Source of the DNA: Cylicocyclus nassatus
Lineage: Eukaryota > Nematoda > Chromadorea > Rhabditida > Strongylidae
Length of the DNA stretch: 64,000 bases
Direction: 5' to 3'
Assembly (NCBI GenBank): GCA_958299035.1
Contig: CATQJL010000223.1
Span: 47,108,162 to 47,172,161 of the forward strand
The position numbers were made by a program, and so were the translations under genes. This document shows positions 45,916-58,261 of the stretch, in pieces (position 1 is the first letter of the stretch; every line of letters starts with the position of its first letter). The notes below the pieces were generated by a model. That model was given only the letters and a program-made list of their open reading frames with translations. It did not search any database and was not told where the DNA came from.

Positions 45916-46759
45916 ACACCCGGAGTACATCACTACCGTGAAACTCATCCACCTCCACAACGCACCTGCTCAAGTCAGTCGCTCGCCATCGCGAGGCAGC
46001 CAATCACGATGTGCCTCTAATTACTGACCTCTTAGAGCCGTCGTGAGTGGAGCAGGTTCAGAAGGGCCTACAGCCGCATTTGCCCCCTAAACATGTTCAG
46101 CCCTGTGAAGACAAAATCATGGTACGACTGACGTGTTCAAACATGATCGTGTTTAAACGCCTGTCCATACCCTACCCTACCATATAATATGTATACGAAC
46201 AAGAGTTGAGGCGGACAAACTGAGTAAAGTGGGGAAAAAAATTATGTGACTGAAGGGCATGGTAAGCTTTTTTCTGAGAATTTTCCACTACCAAAAGATG
46301 GAAAAATGACTTGTTCAACGCACAGATGACTACACGGCACGAAATTCGGTGTGTGGGACTAGATAACAAAGTATGATGAATTATGAAAAAGTGTGATTAC
46401 ATAAAGTGCAAAACTCTCTTCCCGTTCGGGTGGAATATCTCCCACCTAATACCCACCTAAATAGTGCAATACTCCTTTTCACACGATTTTTCAAATTTTT
46501 CAAATCTCTAGACATAAAGTTCACTATTTAGTAACATTTTAACTTCCAAAACTCTTTCTCCCCTCATTGCTAGAGTCCGAAATAGCAAACGAGTAACGGC
46601 ATCAGAGAACGATGTGCGGTCAAGGAGAAATCATAAAATCAAAGTGTCGAAGGCGAATTTGTCACAGGAGTGGAGTCCATTTGCCACCGTTAAGCGGGCC
46701 TGATTCCATTATCAGTCATCATCAGCTAAAGATGCTTGAGATCAATACCGTCTCTTAAC

Positions 46760-46998
46760 CTCGAATGAATTCTTGTCTCGCATAAAGTTAAGTTTCCACA
46801 AATCCCAAACCGAAAAGGATCAGCATAGTGGCTCTAGTCAGAAGGCTGCATCAGAAAGTTTGCGGCCTCAAAGGGTTTACATGACGCAGTGGCTCTCAAA
46901 ATTCAACCGCATGGCGCTGCCAACGTATCTCTTGCGAAACTTCGCAAAGTCGACCTTAGAGAGTCATCGAGTACGCGCGTTTATCAAAATCGCTCAGG
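46760..46998 (+). other. possible exon ending at a strong donor
   Basis: Open frame with VYMTQWLSKFNRMALPTYLL and KSTLESHRVRAFIKIAQ, ending CAG|GTAAGC. An overlapping minus frame exists and no following exon was found. Confidence 0.25.
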
Positions 46999-47350
46999 TA
47001 AGCCGCGGGCATCATTGGAAGCCGCAATTCTGCGCTGTAGGCGCAAGCGTAGCTCCGTGAGGTAAGCGCAGGGGCGGGGGTACTCTGAGTGTTCATGACA
47101 TTGGGCCTCGCTTCTTGGTTAAGCTGAATTGCTATTCGTATCAAGTAAACCATCGAGAGAGACCTATCGCGGTTGAACGATGTCGGCGCATGAGCAACAG
47201 AGTTGAGCAATGATTAACCTACATGTGGGATGGGGACGCGTGTTGCTCAAACCGCATTTAGATGGGCCAAAAATGATGGAAGACAGGGTAAGAAGTTCAC
47301 GAATTGTAGGCCTAATGGAACACGTTGAAAGGGTCAACTATAGCGCATAA

Positions 47351-47525
47351 GGCTCCCGCCAGAGTGCCGAAGTTATGCCAGCGCTACGCCTGCATTTCGA
47401 TCGATACACGTGAATTCGTTGGGGACATCCTTCCTGCTGAGCTAGCCCCGCTCCAACGAAATACACGTGTATCGATCGAAATGCTGGCGTAGCGCTGGCA
47501 TAACTTCGGCACTCTGGCGGGAGCC
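47351..47525. mobile_element. TAA-flanked hairpin MITE, 175 bp
   Basis: GGCTCCCGCCAGAGTGCCGA and its exact inverse, with TAA on both sides; the arms also include CATTTCGATCGATACACGTG and inverse. It lies 40 bp outside the left end of the giant palindrome. Confidence 0.8.
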
Positions 47526-48269
47526 TAAAGGGTACCTACGCGATGTGCCGATTGTTGCTTATTTGGTCCAATATCGACTTAACGTGAGCTGCGGCATAGG
47601 CGATTGCTGTTCAAGCTAGTGCCCACGGCGCGCGCAGTAAATCGTCTGGTTGAGTATTCTACAGTCTGGTGCATTCTCGCCCTCCTCTCTGAGATAATTC
47701 CTCGAAACAGAGTTTCTTCAAAAAACGCTTGGCAATTTTCACAAACATCTCCGTTGCGTTACAATAATACAAAAGTTCACAGTGCATGTAATGTTAAGAG
47801 TTTATTGATCTGTGCGTCCGGAAAAATTTAGTTGACTCTCGTTTCCGAAAAGTAGTTTATAAAAAATCATATCAGATAGTTGTGGTTTGAAAAGTTACCT
47901 CAGCAGCAAACCAATTCAACATCTATTTTTTCCCACAATACAAAGATTATTTTTGACTACACTGGAATTGTATTGCATTCGAATAGCATGCGTAGCAAAT
48001 AATCGCATAACTCAACTTTGCAATGACCTTGTAGCGCATCGGTAGAGTAATTATAAGGACCCATTTTTTCAAATACACAACAGTTAGAGACGCGCTATTA
48101 AGGAGTAGTTATTACTGAGAAAATTACTGATTACAATTAGTTCCCATAGTGGAGTCGGCTATGCCTCATTTTACATGAGAAAAGATTATGCAATGTGCTT
48201 GAAAGTCGTACAGCTACAGTGTTCTTTTGCCAATCCCTCAATTACACAATGAGAATGTCATTTAATATC

Positions 48270-49602
48270 TTACAAAAGATAACATTGACTATTATCGTCG
48301 AAATACATAATTAGTTTTTGCAAGTATAAAAATTGGCAGCAGAGTATATCAAGCGTCCTCCTTCTGCTCTCTACCTCATTGAGAATGCGAGCTTGAGTTT
48401 TTTGAAGCCAGGATATCGTCTGATGATGCCTGCTTAGGTTCATTTCAATATGCGATGGTCCCTTTTGGATGGAGAAGCCTCTCAAATATGATTGATTGCT
48501 TACCACGCCTCATGTCAGATTATTGTCTTTCTCGTTGTGAATTCCAGTTGATACATTTCAGAATTTTTTAATCAACTACAAAAGTGATAATGGTTATATA
48601 ATTGCCGTACCGTTACGACTAGAAAAAAAGCAAGGTACCATCCAGCTCTGCATTATGACGACCAAACACTTGCACCAGCTTGATTCAGGTAGATGAAAAA
48701 CCGGAAAGATTTACATGCCTGAAATCTCGAGAAAAGATCGCAACACCGTTTGAAAAACTGTGAACTTCTAACTTGCTTGGTCTACACTCCGCATTAGACA
48801 ACCTTTTGTGCATTTGATGTATTTTCTGCTTCGCTGTAAATCGCGAAAGGAGGTGTCTATCTTTCAATAAAGCAATGCTGAGCTGGTCCCGCATTGGTAG
48901 ATGTATTCTACCTTTCAAAAGTACGATTTGAGTCTTTAGTAAAAGACTAGTTATGAACATATCAAACTCTTGAGTTTGGCGTTGATAATGGAAAAGAGAG
49001 CTAGGTTTGACATTTTTTCAAAGACTAGCTCTTGCGGAAGGCTAAATTTGGTTTCACTTCAAGGGATGTCAACCCATCCGAAGTGCAACCAATCTGTAGT
49101 GTAATTACATGATTATAGTACAAGTATAATATAAATCACCAGTATGCGATCAGCTCAGCATTGCTTTGGCAAATACAAGAAAATCTCTATTTCCTAGAGC
49201 AAAATTCACGGACGATAAGTGTACATGTGAGTGCCTGATGAGAGGAGTATACTTTCCAAACAATGCAAAGTTCATTCAGGCGAAGCTTCGATTTCCTTCT
49301 CGATTTTTTAGGTACTTGAATCTTTCAGTTTTTGATCTCAGATTTCAAACATCAAAGTCGGTTTGAGCGTTTAAGAGCTCGCACCTGCTCTCGAAGAGCA
49401 CCTCGATGCCATCGGAAATTCTTGTAAGAGAGTGATAGAGCTTGACTCGTTTGGTGCAAACCATATGTTGCAGCCTACCATCTTGCCATGCAAGTTCCGA
49501 AATTAAATGACGGTTTGCATGCTGCAAGGCTGAACCTATATGTACTAACCATCGTGCGATTGTTTCCTGGATCATCCTATTCATTCTGTTATGTGCGTCC
49601 AT
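48270..49602 (-). CDS. putative three-exon gene, divergent to the secreted gene (unknown)
   Basis: Tentative exons 49351-49602, 48715-48933 and 48270-48419, all phase 0, giving 206 residues. Donors are GAT|GTTTGA and CAT|GTAAAT; acceptors are TACTAAAG and CATCATCAG. The start MDAHNRMNRMIQETIARW leads into a mostly helical, Leu/Arg-rich protein (RISDGIEVLFESRCEL, LLSRFTAKQKIHQMHKRL, SWLQKTQARILNEVESRR). No domain recognised. About 190 bp separate its ATG from that of the secreted gene, so they may share a promoter. The right-arm copy has lost the last 82 bp of exon 2. The third exon joint is the weakest part. Confidence 0.35.
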
Positions 49603-49790
49603 TTTTTGTAACAAAAGATATGGAACCCACACTTCACCATTACGACACCAAGTTGTAGCAAAGTTATAATGTTTCGCCAGCAATGATCATATAGGTCAAC
49701 TTATCACATTTCCTCATTTTTCAACCAGACTGCGCTCGATAATCCCTAGATATTGTCGAGTTCTTGTTGTATGTCCTGACTGATTTCAGA

Positions 49791-50486
49791 ATGAGAACGC
49801 AGCTTTTTGTGCTCGCTCTTCTGACCATTGCTGGTAAGTTCAAACGCTCATAATCTAGGTACAGGGCTTATCAACTGCAGTGTCGGGAGCACCACATTTC
49901 CGTTCCCGCGCGGCCGCTTCGCCTGGACTCTGCACCTTTTTTGCAAACATGCTCTCTGATCACTTCCCCCCCCCCCATGAGCGCGGGGAAGGCGGAGTTT
50001 CAGTCGATTGGATATGATTAGAGAGCATGTTTGTGGAGAAGGTGGGTGCAGAGTTCCGTGCTGGAGTCTGCACCCGATATTGCAATTGATGAGCCCTGTA
50101 CTCACCACTTGTTTTAAAACCTCGAATTGAGCAAAGAAAACCTCGAATTGAGCAAAGACTACATTGTATAAGATTTACATGCAAACTCAGTATTACTTAC
50201 AGTAATACCGATACAAAACATTAGGATCATTTTCACAGTGTGTGCTTGCAGCAACGGAGGAAATCAAGTGCGATGCGAACAACAAGTGTCCTGAAAAGTA
50301 CGTGTGTTTTGATGGAACTTGTATCTGTGAGTAGTAGTCTTTCTCGATTTACTTTCTATCTCTGCACCCATTGACAATGCTTAAGATCGATGCCCTACAT
50401 ATGTCCCAGATTACCCAGCCGGATGCGAAATTAGAACTTACAAAGACAGAAAAGGATGCGAACGTGCAAAGATCAATTGCAAGTAA
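49791..50486 (+). CDS. small secreted eight-cysteine protein, copy A
   Basis: Three exons, 49791-49833, 50252-50326 and 50386-50486, give 72 residues. Donors are GCTG|GTAAGT and ATCT|GTGAGT; acceptors are CTTGCAG and GCTTAAG; both introns are phase 1. Residues 1-14 are a signal peptide (MRTQLFVLALLTIA). The mature part has eight cysteines in the order KC, KCP, VCF, TC, RCPTY, AGCE, KGCE, NC and a PDYPAGCE turn, suggesting four disulfides and export. Such small Cys-rich secreted proteins are common among nematode excretory proteins, including protease inhibitors, but I see no family signature that decides. AATAAA at 50492-50497 serves as polyadenylation signal. Intron 1 contains a 237-bp inverted-repeat insertion. 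Copy B is its mirror copy in the other palindrome arm. Confidence 0.85.
49862..50098. mobile_element. inverted-repeat insertion in intron 1 of copy A
   Basis: CAGGGCTTATCAACTGCA at the left and TGCAATTGATGAGCCCTG at the right, with pairing arms around a run of 11 C. The mirror copy at 55658-55893 has 10. It is absent from intron 1 of copy C, so it arrived before the arms were duplicated and after copy C split off. Confidence 0.7.
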
Positions 50487-50491
50487 ACAGT

Positions 50492-50497
50492 AATAAA
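50492..50497 (+). promoter_or_regulatory. polyadenylation signal of copy A
   Basis: AATAAA six bases after the stop codon of copy A, mirrored in copy B. Confidence 0.6.
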
Positions 50498-50722
50498 TAA
50501 AGAGTTTCTGACTTTATTGCATATGAGGCATTGTACAGAAACAACTTCTGATGTATAGACCGATAATACAATTATCTCTATACCTTGGGTTTTCAAAAAT
50601 CTGTCTTGTTTTAACTACACGATGGTAAGAAATGACTGTGCATCAATTGTATAATGGCCATGAGTATGTAGCAGAACAGATTTGGTAGTGCGCGCCTTTC
50701 ACATATAATATTCTGCCACCAT

Positions 50723-51113
50723 TATTCGTGGCTTTCTTTCAAGATAGCGCGCAACCTCAGTTTGAGGTTGCGCGCTATTTCGTCCCCATCTATTCCTACC
50801 AGGCTGGCTAGATGTGAGCAATGCTGATGAGCATTTTAGATTTGCTTTCTGTCCGCATTTGCTGCGCTCACACTTAAGAATTCACAATTCAATTCGAAAT
50901 TCAATTCAAATTCAGTGATTAATTCAATTCAAAATTTTGAACCCACTCGTCCTATTACCAGGCCTAGAAATCCACGGAAAGTGTTGTTCGATAATAAGTG
51001 TGATGTCCTACTTTGGGCAGTGCATACACATTAGTTTGAAGTTGACAAAGGATCTTGCAGTGCAGTTCATTTAGAAAACACATAACGAGATCATACTAGC
51101 AAATGTGCTAATG
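50723..51113. repeat. inner fold-back, left arm
   Basis: Pairs with 53775-54171 over about 390 bp (TTCGTGGCTTTCTTTC; GTGAGCAATGCTGATGAGCA; TAATAGGACG region). The arms differ at many positions, so they are clearly older than the outer palindrome. It begins with a perfect 16-bp-stem hairpin at 50744-50778 (ATAGCGCGCAACCTCA and inverse). Confidence 0.75.
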
Positions 51114-51880
51114 TGATCCTGTTATCCAAAAAATAGCGCCTTGGAGCTTTCTGTTTGAGGTCATTATGTGAACCCACTGCTCCCAACATTTGCCCAAATT
51201 AAGTGTGTACATAGTCGGAATAAGGAATGTATGTCAAGTACGCAGCCGTTCTATGCATTCCACCGGGTGGAGCTGGAGGGAATTTAAAATTAACGTCATT
51301 CTTTTGTCGTTAGCTCTAAAAACACATGCGACTCAAACACTGAATAAGGTGCTTAGTCAAGAAGCTACTGAAATTTGTGCATGCAATTTTTTGAAGCTTG
51401 AACTAAAACTTTTCAACGTACTGTCAAACTTGTTCCCTTCCATTGACTCATTGATTAAGTCATGTAATCAGAACTATAAGTATCACTTTCTTGTGTTGAA
51501 AAACTACAAACTTATATTATCTCATCATAATGAAAAGAATAAGGACATCAAAGAGTGATGAGATAAACAAAGACCACTCGTAACGCCGTGTAACTCAGCA
51601 TGCACAATTTTCAATAGCTTCTTGACTAAGCACCTTATTCAGTGTTTGATTCGCATGTGTTTTTAGAGCTAACGACAAAAGAATGACGTTAGTTTTAAAT
51701 TCCCTCCAGCTCCACCCGGTGGAATGCATAGAACGGCTGCGTATTTGACATACATTCCTTATTCCGACTATGTACACACTTGATTTGGGCAAATGTTGGG
51801 AGCAGTGGGTTCACATAATGACCCCAAACAGAAAGCTCCAAGGCGCTATTTTTTGGATAACAGGATCACATTAGCACGGA
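51101..51880. mobile_element. inverted-repeat element within the palindrome centre
   Basis: Starts GTGCTAATGTGATCCTGTTA and ends with the inverse. Arms 51101-51395 and 51598-51880 are nearly identical; the middle is AT-rich. The mirrored frames (122 and 65 codons) share the start of the arm and look like shadows. Confidence 0.7.
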
Positions 51881-52342
51881 GGGCGTGCAAGAGTTCCTAA
51901 CACCTTTCCTCGCACCAAGTTCGCACCATCAATCGCACCCAGGAGGGTTCTAGCACCTCCGCATCTCAGAGGTCAAGGACCGCCCATTGCTCCACCCATT
52001 AACTGTCCTCATTGTGAGGTAAGCAAGTAGAGAAAACAGAGAATTAGAAATTGAAGTATTGAGAACGAAAAAATTGGAAAAAAGAAGTTATCATTTCATA
52101 GTTGAACTATATGGAAACAACTATGAACATGTGATTTTCACTGATTACAAACTTCAGTAATAAGTACGCTTTATTCAGGTTAGTATAAAACTTTAGTATG
52201 AATGCAGCGCCCAGTTTTTTTTCAAATTGGCTGTTACCAGTTTAGATATAAAAAACTATCTCGAAATAAATGTTGCCATTCTCTGGATAGTTCGATTCCA
52301 AAATTTGATTGTTTAGAATGAAAAATCGGGTGCTCGAAAATA

Positions 52343-53062
52343 TTAGGTCGCTCCGAAAGTTCGCGCGATTTTCCAGACCCATGCTCAAAACACTTAGAAG
52401 ATAGACAAACGCTGTAAGCACTATCCGATGCAGAATTTCTTCTTCTTTTCAACGGCTATGCTTTCGTTGTGACTATTTCGATAAGCACTGAGATAATCGC
52501 CGAAAACTAGAGCCCATCATTTTTACCATGTTTAACTTTCGCTAATTTTTAGGATTTTCATTTTGAGTTTTTGAAGGCGCTCTAATAACCAATTTCTAGG
52601 GCAAACCTTTTGCAAATTAATGCAACTTTCTGCATTACTTCAACCCCCTCTGTAGAATTTTGCTGAATTATTTCATGAAAAAATTGCAAGACACATAATT
52701 GCACCAAACACTGCGAAATCCCCAGAATATTGAAGTACTCGATTATTACTATCACTAGTATTACGAAGTAAGTGAGCGATTATGGCGTGAAAATGGATTG
52801 ATTTTGGAATTTCCACTACACCCTTGCGCACCCGTAAAATTGGAAATTACAGAGATTTTGTCTGCAAAAGTCACATGTCTCGCAAAAAAAGGTAGCTGTC
52901 AGAAAGAGGAGGAAAAGATTCATCGAATGGTACCTAAACTGTTCAGCGTCTGGTTCTGCGAGGTTGATGAGCCGAATATAAAATTTGATCACTTCAGAAA
53001 ATAAATTTTAGTCTAGAAAGCATGCCAGAGAGATGCAAGCGTGAATTTTCGGAGCGACCTAA
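52343..53062. mobile_element. mariner-type MITE, 720 bp
   Basis: TTAGGTCGCTCCGAAAGTTC at the left; GAATTTTCGGAGCGACCTAA at the right; TA on both sides. It lacks a transposase. It is the intact relative of the split element at 11650-13895. Confidence 0.8.
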
Positions 53063-53774
53063 TATAAGTGAAAATTGATCACTTATGCATTTTCTTGAAG
53101 AAAATCGGTCATACTACTAAAAGATTTCGAAATTTACATATTGGGTGGCCAATTTGAATGCTGGCTTAGGGCGTTCAGCGTTCGACTTCCCAAATGACTG
53201 TACTTATCGAAGGCTAGAAATTACTTTTCGTAGATTCGACAATAGAGAAAAATTATTTTGTAACGAGTTTTCGGTTCCCTTCACTCTAACATGCTGTTCA
53301 TATGCTTGGATGTTTGTACTTGAACGCTTGTTAGACACGTTCTCTTGTTCGGAGATTCGAGCGCTTGACACAAGGTAATCATCTATAGCATAGCCTAACA
53401 AAAGATTTCTAAGGGAGCAGGTAAAGGTGGCGAAGAAAGTGTTGCTTTACTTTTCTTTAAGACATAACTAACAATGGTAACCAAGATATTGTGAATTTAT
53501 CTGCACTCATTCGCTGTTTCTAATGTTTGAAAGGAAATTGAATTCGATTAACGAAATTTCTCGAATCAGTTTGATTTAATTGGTCCTCACTTTTTATAAA
53601 TACAAAGGCTCCACTGCGCTTGCACAATCTAGAATGAGCGCACTTAGAAGGCGGAGAAAAAGACGGAGCCGTTCCTTGACCTGTGAAGGTGTGATGTCCC
53701 TTCCAGGTTTCTCTGAAGGTGCTAATCACTCCTGCAAGGAAAGTCGGCTAGGCTTTGGGAACTTCTGCCACGCC

Positions 53775-54171
53775 GCCCATTAGCACATTTGCTAGTATGA
53801 TCTCGTTATGGTGTTTTCTAAGTGAACTGCACTGCAAGATCCTTTGTCAGCTTCAAACTAATCTGTATGCGCTGCTCAAAGTAGTACATCACACTTATTA
53901 TCGAACAACACCTCTCCGTGGATTGCTAGGCCTGGTAATAGGACGGGTGGGTCCAAAATTTTGAATTGAATTATTCACTGAAGTTGAATTGAATTTTGAA
54001 TTGAATCGTGAATTCTTAAGTGTGAGCGCAGCAAATGCTGACAGAAAGCAAGATCTAAACTGCTCATCAGCATTGCTCACACCTAGCCAGCCTGGTGGGA
54101 ATAGATGGGGACAAAATAGCGCGCAAACTCAAATTGAGATTGCGCGCTATTTTTAAAGAAAGCCACGAATA
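53775..54171. repeat. inner fold-back, right arm
   Basis: Inverse of 50723-51113, ending with the hairpin around 54117-54152 (AATAGCGCGCAAACTCA and partner) and GAAAGCCACGAATA. The next 877 bp have no counterpart on the left side. Confidence 0.75.
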
Positions 54172-55048
54172 GCAGCTGTTCTAAGAGAATTTCATCTTTA
54201 ATGCGGTACTGTTAGTATCATTAGAAAGTGCTTTTCTTGCGCTTTCTAATGCATGTCAAATTTCAATAAATTTCTTAATGTAAGGAGATTTCAGGATTTC
54301 CTAAAATCTCCAAGTGGCCGAGGTACGTTCTCACCTTAGAAATATGTTCTTGCGAGAAAATCTCCACAATGCGCCCTTCAGATCAAGTTTTTCAATTGGT
54401 TGCGGAATAAGGGTGTAATAGGCTAGCATACGCATAAGTTCACTTTCATGAAGAAAACGTCTTGCTAGTAAAATTTATTGTCAAACATCAATTTTCTATA
54501 AAGATGTTTTACATGCTATAACTTTCTGCGAATAGAAGTAATCGACGACTTCAAAGTTGGAGGGGCTAGGCTAAAGAAAGAGCTAGCAGGGCCCATCCAC
54601 CAATTCTTTTTCGGCGCTCACATCAACTGTAAAATTTTCATAGCTCATAAATAGGCATGCACACATGCGCTGAAGCGAGGTCAAAAAGTGGCTAATTTTT
54701 TGTTCGGTCAAAAAAATCTCTCGGCAACGCAGACCCTATCGGCTCTTTCATGTTGCAAAATAATCTGCGAAGATTTCTCTATCTGTCCAATGTTAAGATG
54801 CCCACCAATTCTTATAAGGGAGCATTGCAATGTCAAAAAAGGCAAGTTTCAAGGAAAACGTAGTGAAGTTTTTAAGTTTTTGCTTCTTCCTTAACAAAGA
54901 TTTTCGCAGGCTCTAATATGTGTCTGATAGCCAAGAAACAGTTCAACAGAATGATACTAAGATCTTGGAAAAAAGTTGACTTTGAAAGAAGTTATGACAT
55001 TTTAAACTCAAAAAATTCAAATCGGACAGAACTTATGCAACAACCTAA
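54172..55048. other. unpaired insert next to the right arm, with a mariner-type end
   Basis: The segment ends GCAACAACCTAA next to TA, a mariner-like terminus inverse to TTAGGTTGTTGC. A block near 54408 (AAGGGTGTAATAGGCTAGCA) resembles 41158 (AGGGTGTAGTAGACTAACAT). No left terminus found and no gene supported. Confidence 0.4.
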
Positions 55049-55269
55049 TATATGTGAAAGGCGCGCACTACCAAATCTGTTCTGCTACATACTCATGGCC
55101 ATTATACAATTGATGCACAGTCATTTCTTACCATCGTGTAGTTAAAACAAGACAGATTTTTGAAAACCCAAGGTATAGAGATAATTGTATTATCGGTCTA
55201 TACATCAGAAGTTGTTTCTGTACAATGCCTCATATGCAATAAAGTCAGAAACTCTTTATTTATTACTGT

Positions 55270-55964
55270 TTACTTGCAATTGATCTTTGCACGTTCGCAT
55301 CCTTTTCTGTCTTTGTAAGTTCTAATTTCGCATCCGGCTGGGTAATCTGGGACATATGTAGGGCATCGATCTTAAGCATTGTCAATAGGTGCAGAGATAG
55401 AAAGTAAATCGAAAAAGACTACTACTCACAGATACAAGTTCCATCAAAACACACGTACTTTTCAGGACACTTGTTGTTCGCATCGCACTTGATTTCCTCC
55501 GTTGCTGCAAGCACACACTGTGAAAATGATCCTAATGTTTTGTATCGGTATTACTGTAAGTAATACTGAGTTTGCATGTAAATCTTATACAATGTAGTCT
55601 TTGCTCAATTCGAGGTTTTCTTTGCTCAATTCGAGGTTTTAAAACAAGTGGTGAGTACAGGGCTCATCAATTGCAATATCGGGTGCAGACTCCAGCACGG
55701 AACTCTGCACCCACCTTCTCCACAAACATGCTCTCTAATCATATCCAATCGACTGAAACTCCGCCTTCCCCGCGCTCATGGGGGGGGGGAAGTGATCAGA
55801 GAGCATGTTTGCAAAAAAGGTGCAGAGTCCAGGCGAAGCGGCCGCGCGGGAACGGAAATGTGGTGCTCCCGACACTGCAGTTGATAAGCCCTGTACCTAG
55901 ATTATGAGCGTTTGAACTTACCAGCAATGGTCAGAAGAGCGAGCACAAAAAGCTGCGTTCTCAT
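55270..55964 (-). CDS. small secreted eight-cysteine protein, copy B
   Basis: Mirror copy of copy A with exons 55922-55964, 55430-55504 and 55270-55370 on the minus strand. Exon 3 was checked base by base and is identical to copy A; the start codon, splice sites and stop fall at mirrored positions. Intron 1 carries the mirrored inverted-repeat insertion, one C shorter. If both are expressed, dosage of this secreted protein is doubled. Intact. Confidence 0.85.
55658..55893. mobile_element. inverted-repeat insertion in intron 1 of copy B
   Basis: Mirror of 49862-50098 with a run of 10 G instead of 11 C. Confidence 0.7.
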
Positions 55965-56151
55965 TCTGAAATCAGTCAGGACATACAACAAGAACTCGAC
56001 AATATCTAGGGATTATCGAGCGCAGTCTGGTTGAAAATGAGGAAATGTGATAAGTTGACCTATATGATCATTGCTGGCGAAACATTATAACTTTGCTACA
56101 ACTTGGTGTCGTAATGGTGAAGTGTGGGTTCCATATCTTTTGTTACAAAAA

Positions 56152-57398
56152 ATGGACGCACATAACAGAATGAATAGGATGATCCAGGAAACAATCGCAC
56201 GATGGTTAGTACATATAGGTTCAGCCTTGCAGCATGCAAACCGTCATTTGATTTCGGAACTTGCATGGCAAGATGGTAGGCTGCAACATATGGTTTGCAC
56301 CAAACGAGTCAAGCTCTATCACTCTCTTACAAGAATTTCCGATGGCATCGAGGTGCTCTTCGAGAGCAGGTGCGAGCTCTTAAACGCTCAAACCGACTTT
56401 GATGTTTGAAATCTGAGATCAAAAACTGAAAGATTCAAGTACCTAAAAAATCGAGAAGGAAATCGTAGCTTTGCCTGAATGAACTTTGCATTGTTTGGAA
56501 AGTATACTCCTCTCATCAGGCACTCACATGTACACTTATCGTCCGTGAATTTTGCTCTAGGAAATAGAGATTTTCTTGTATTTGCCAAAGCAATGCTGAG
56601 CTGATCGCATACTGGTGATTTATATTATACTTGTACTATAATCATGTAATTACACTACAGATTGGTTGCACTTCGGATGGGTTGACATCCCTTGAAGTGA
56701 AACCAAATTTAGCCTTCCGCAAGAGCTAGTCTTTGAAAAAATGTCAAACCTAGCTCTCTTTTCCATTATCAACGCCAAACTCAAGAGTTTGATATGTTCA
56801 TAACTAGTCTTTTACTAAAGACTCAAATCGTACTTTTGAAAGGTAGAATACATCTACCAATGCGGGACCAGCTCAGCATTGCTTTATTGAAAGATAGACA
56901 CCTCCTTTCGCGATTTACAGCGAAGCAGAAAATACATCAAATGCACAAAAGGTTGTCGTAAATCTTTCCGGTTTTTCATCTACCTGAATCAAGCTGGTGC
57001 AAGTGTTTGGTCGTCATAATGCAGAGCTGGATGGTACCTTGCTTTTTTTCTAGTCGTAACGGTCAATTATATAACCATTATCACTTTTGTAGTTGATTAA
57101 AAAATTCTGAAATGTATCAACTGGAATTCACAACGAGAAAGACAATAATCTGACATGAGGCGTGGTAAGCAATCAATCATATTTGAGAGGCTTCTCCATC
57201 CAAAAGGGACCATCGCATATTGAAATGAACCTAAGCAGGCATCATCAGACGATATCCTGGCTTCAAAAAACTCAAGCTCGCATTCTCAATGAGGTAGAGA
57301 GCAGAAGGAGGACGCTTGATATACTCTGCTGCCAATTTTTATACTTGCAAAAACTAATTATGTATTTCGACGATAATAGTCAATGTTATCTTTTGTAA
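56152..57398 (+). pseudogene. right-arm copy of the divergent putative gene, exon 2 truncated
   Basis: Corresponds to 48270-49602. The first exon-like frame (56152-56403) and the last (about 57249-57398) are unchanged. In between, 82 bp of exon 2 are missing: sequence jumps from AAAAGGTTGTC straight to the donor GTAAATC near 56957. As 82 is not a multiple of three, the reading frame is lost if the splice sites are still used. Confidence 0.35.
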
Positions 57399-58261
57399 GA
57401 TATTAAATGACATTCTCATTGTGTAATTGAGGGATTGGCAAAAGAACACTGTAGCTGTACGACTTTCAAGCACATTGCATAATCTTTTCTCATGTAAAAT
57501 GAGGCATAGCCGACTCCACTATGGGAACTAATTGTAATCAGTAATTTTCTCAGTAATAACTACTCCTTAATAGCGCGTCTCTAACTGTTGTGTATTTGAA
57601 AAAATGGGTCCTTATAATTACTCTACCGATGCGCTACAAGGTCATTGCAAAGTTGAGTTATGCGATTATTTGCTACGCATGCTATTCGAATGCAATACAA
57701 TTCCAGTGTAGTCAAAAATAATCTTTGTATTGTGGGAAAAAATAGATGTTGAATTGGTTTGCTGCTGAGGTAACTTTTCAAACCTCAACTATCTGATATG
57801 ATTTTTTATAAACTACTTTTCGGAAACGAGAGTCAACTAAATTTTTCCGGACGCACAGATCAATAAACTCTTAACATTACATGCACTGTGAACTTTTGTA
57901 TTATTGTAACGCAACGGAGATGTTTGTGAAAATTGCCAAGCGTTTTTTGAAGAAACTCTGTTTCGAGGAATTATCTCAGAGAGGAGGGCGAGAATGCACC
58001 AAATTGTAGAATACTCAACCAGACGATTTACTGCGCGCGCCGTGGGCACTAGCTTGAACAGCAATCGCCTATGCCGCAGCTCGCGTTAGGTCGATATTGG
58101 AAGACCTTCAACTACAGTATCCCGTCGTCAATATACAGAATATTCGTGGCGGGTTTCCATATATAAAAATTCGATTTAAAACAATCCCAAGCGTGCAGAT
58201 AAGGACTTTTGTTTCGGTGGGCCACAGAGTTCATTCGTGGAACCTCCGAGATATGTGTCGC

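Larger units (their letters stand above)
47565..50707 (+). repeat. left arm of giant palindrome
   Basis: From CCAATATCGAC to GCGCGCCTTTCACATAT, this 3.1-kb segment recurs in inverse orientation at 55049-58101 with only scattered substitutions, a one-base C-run difference and an 82-bp deletion in the other arm. It carries one intact secreted eight-cysteine gene and one divergent putative gene. Confidence 0.9.
55049..58101 (-). repeat. right arm of giant palindrome
   Basis: Inverse of 47565-50707. About 90 bp shorter, mainly through the loss of the sequence matching 48715-48796. Confidence 0.9.

Noticed and set aside
51190..51792. Mirrored 122- and 65-codon frames as duplicated genes
   Set aside because: They start inside the arms of an inverted-repeat element and differ completely once the arms end.
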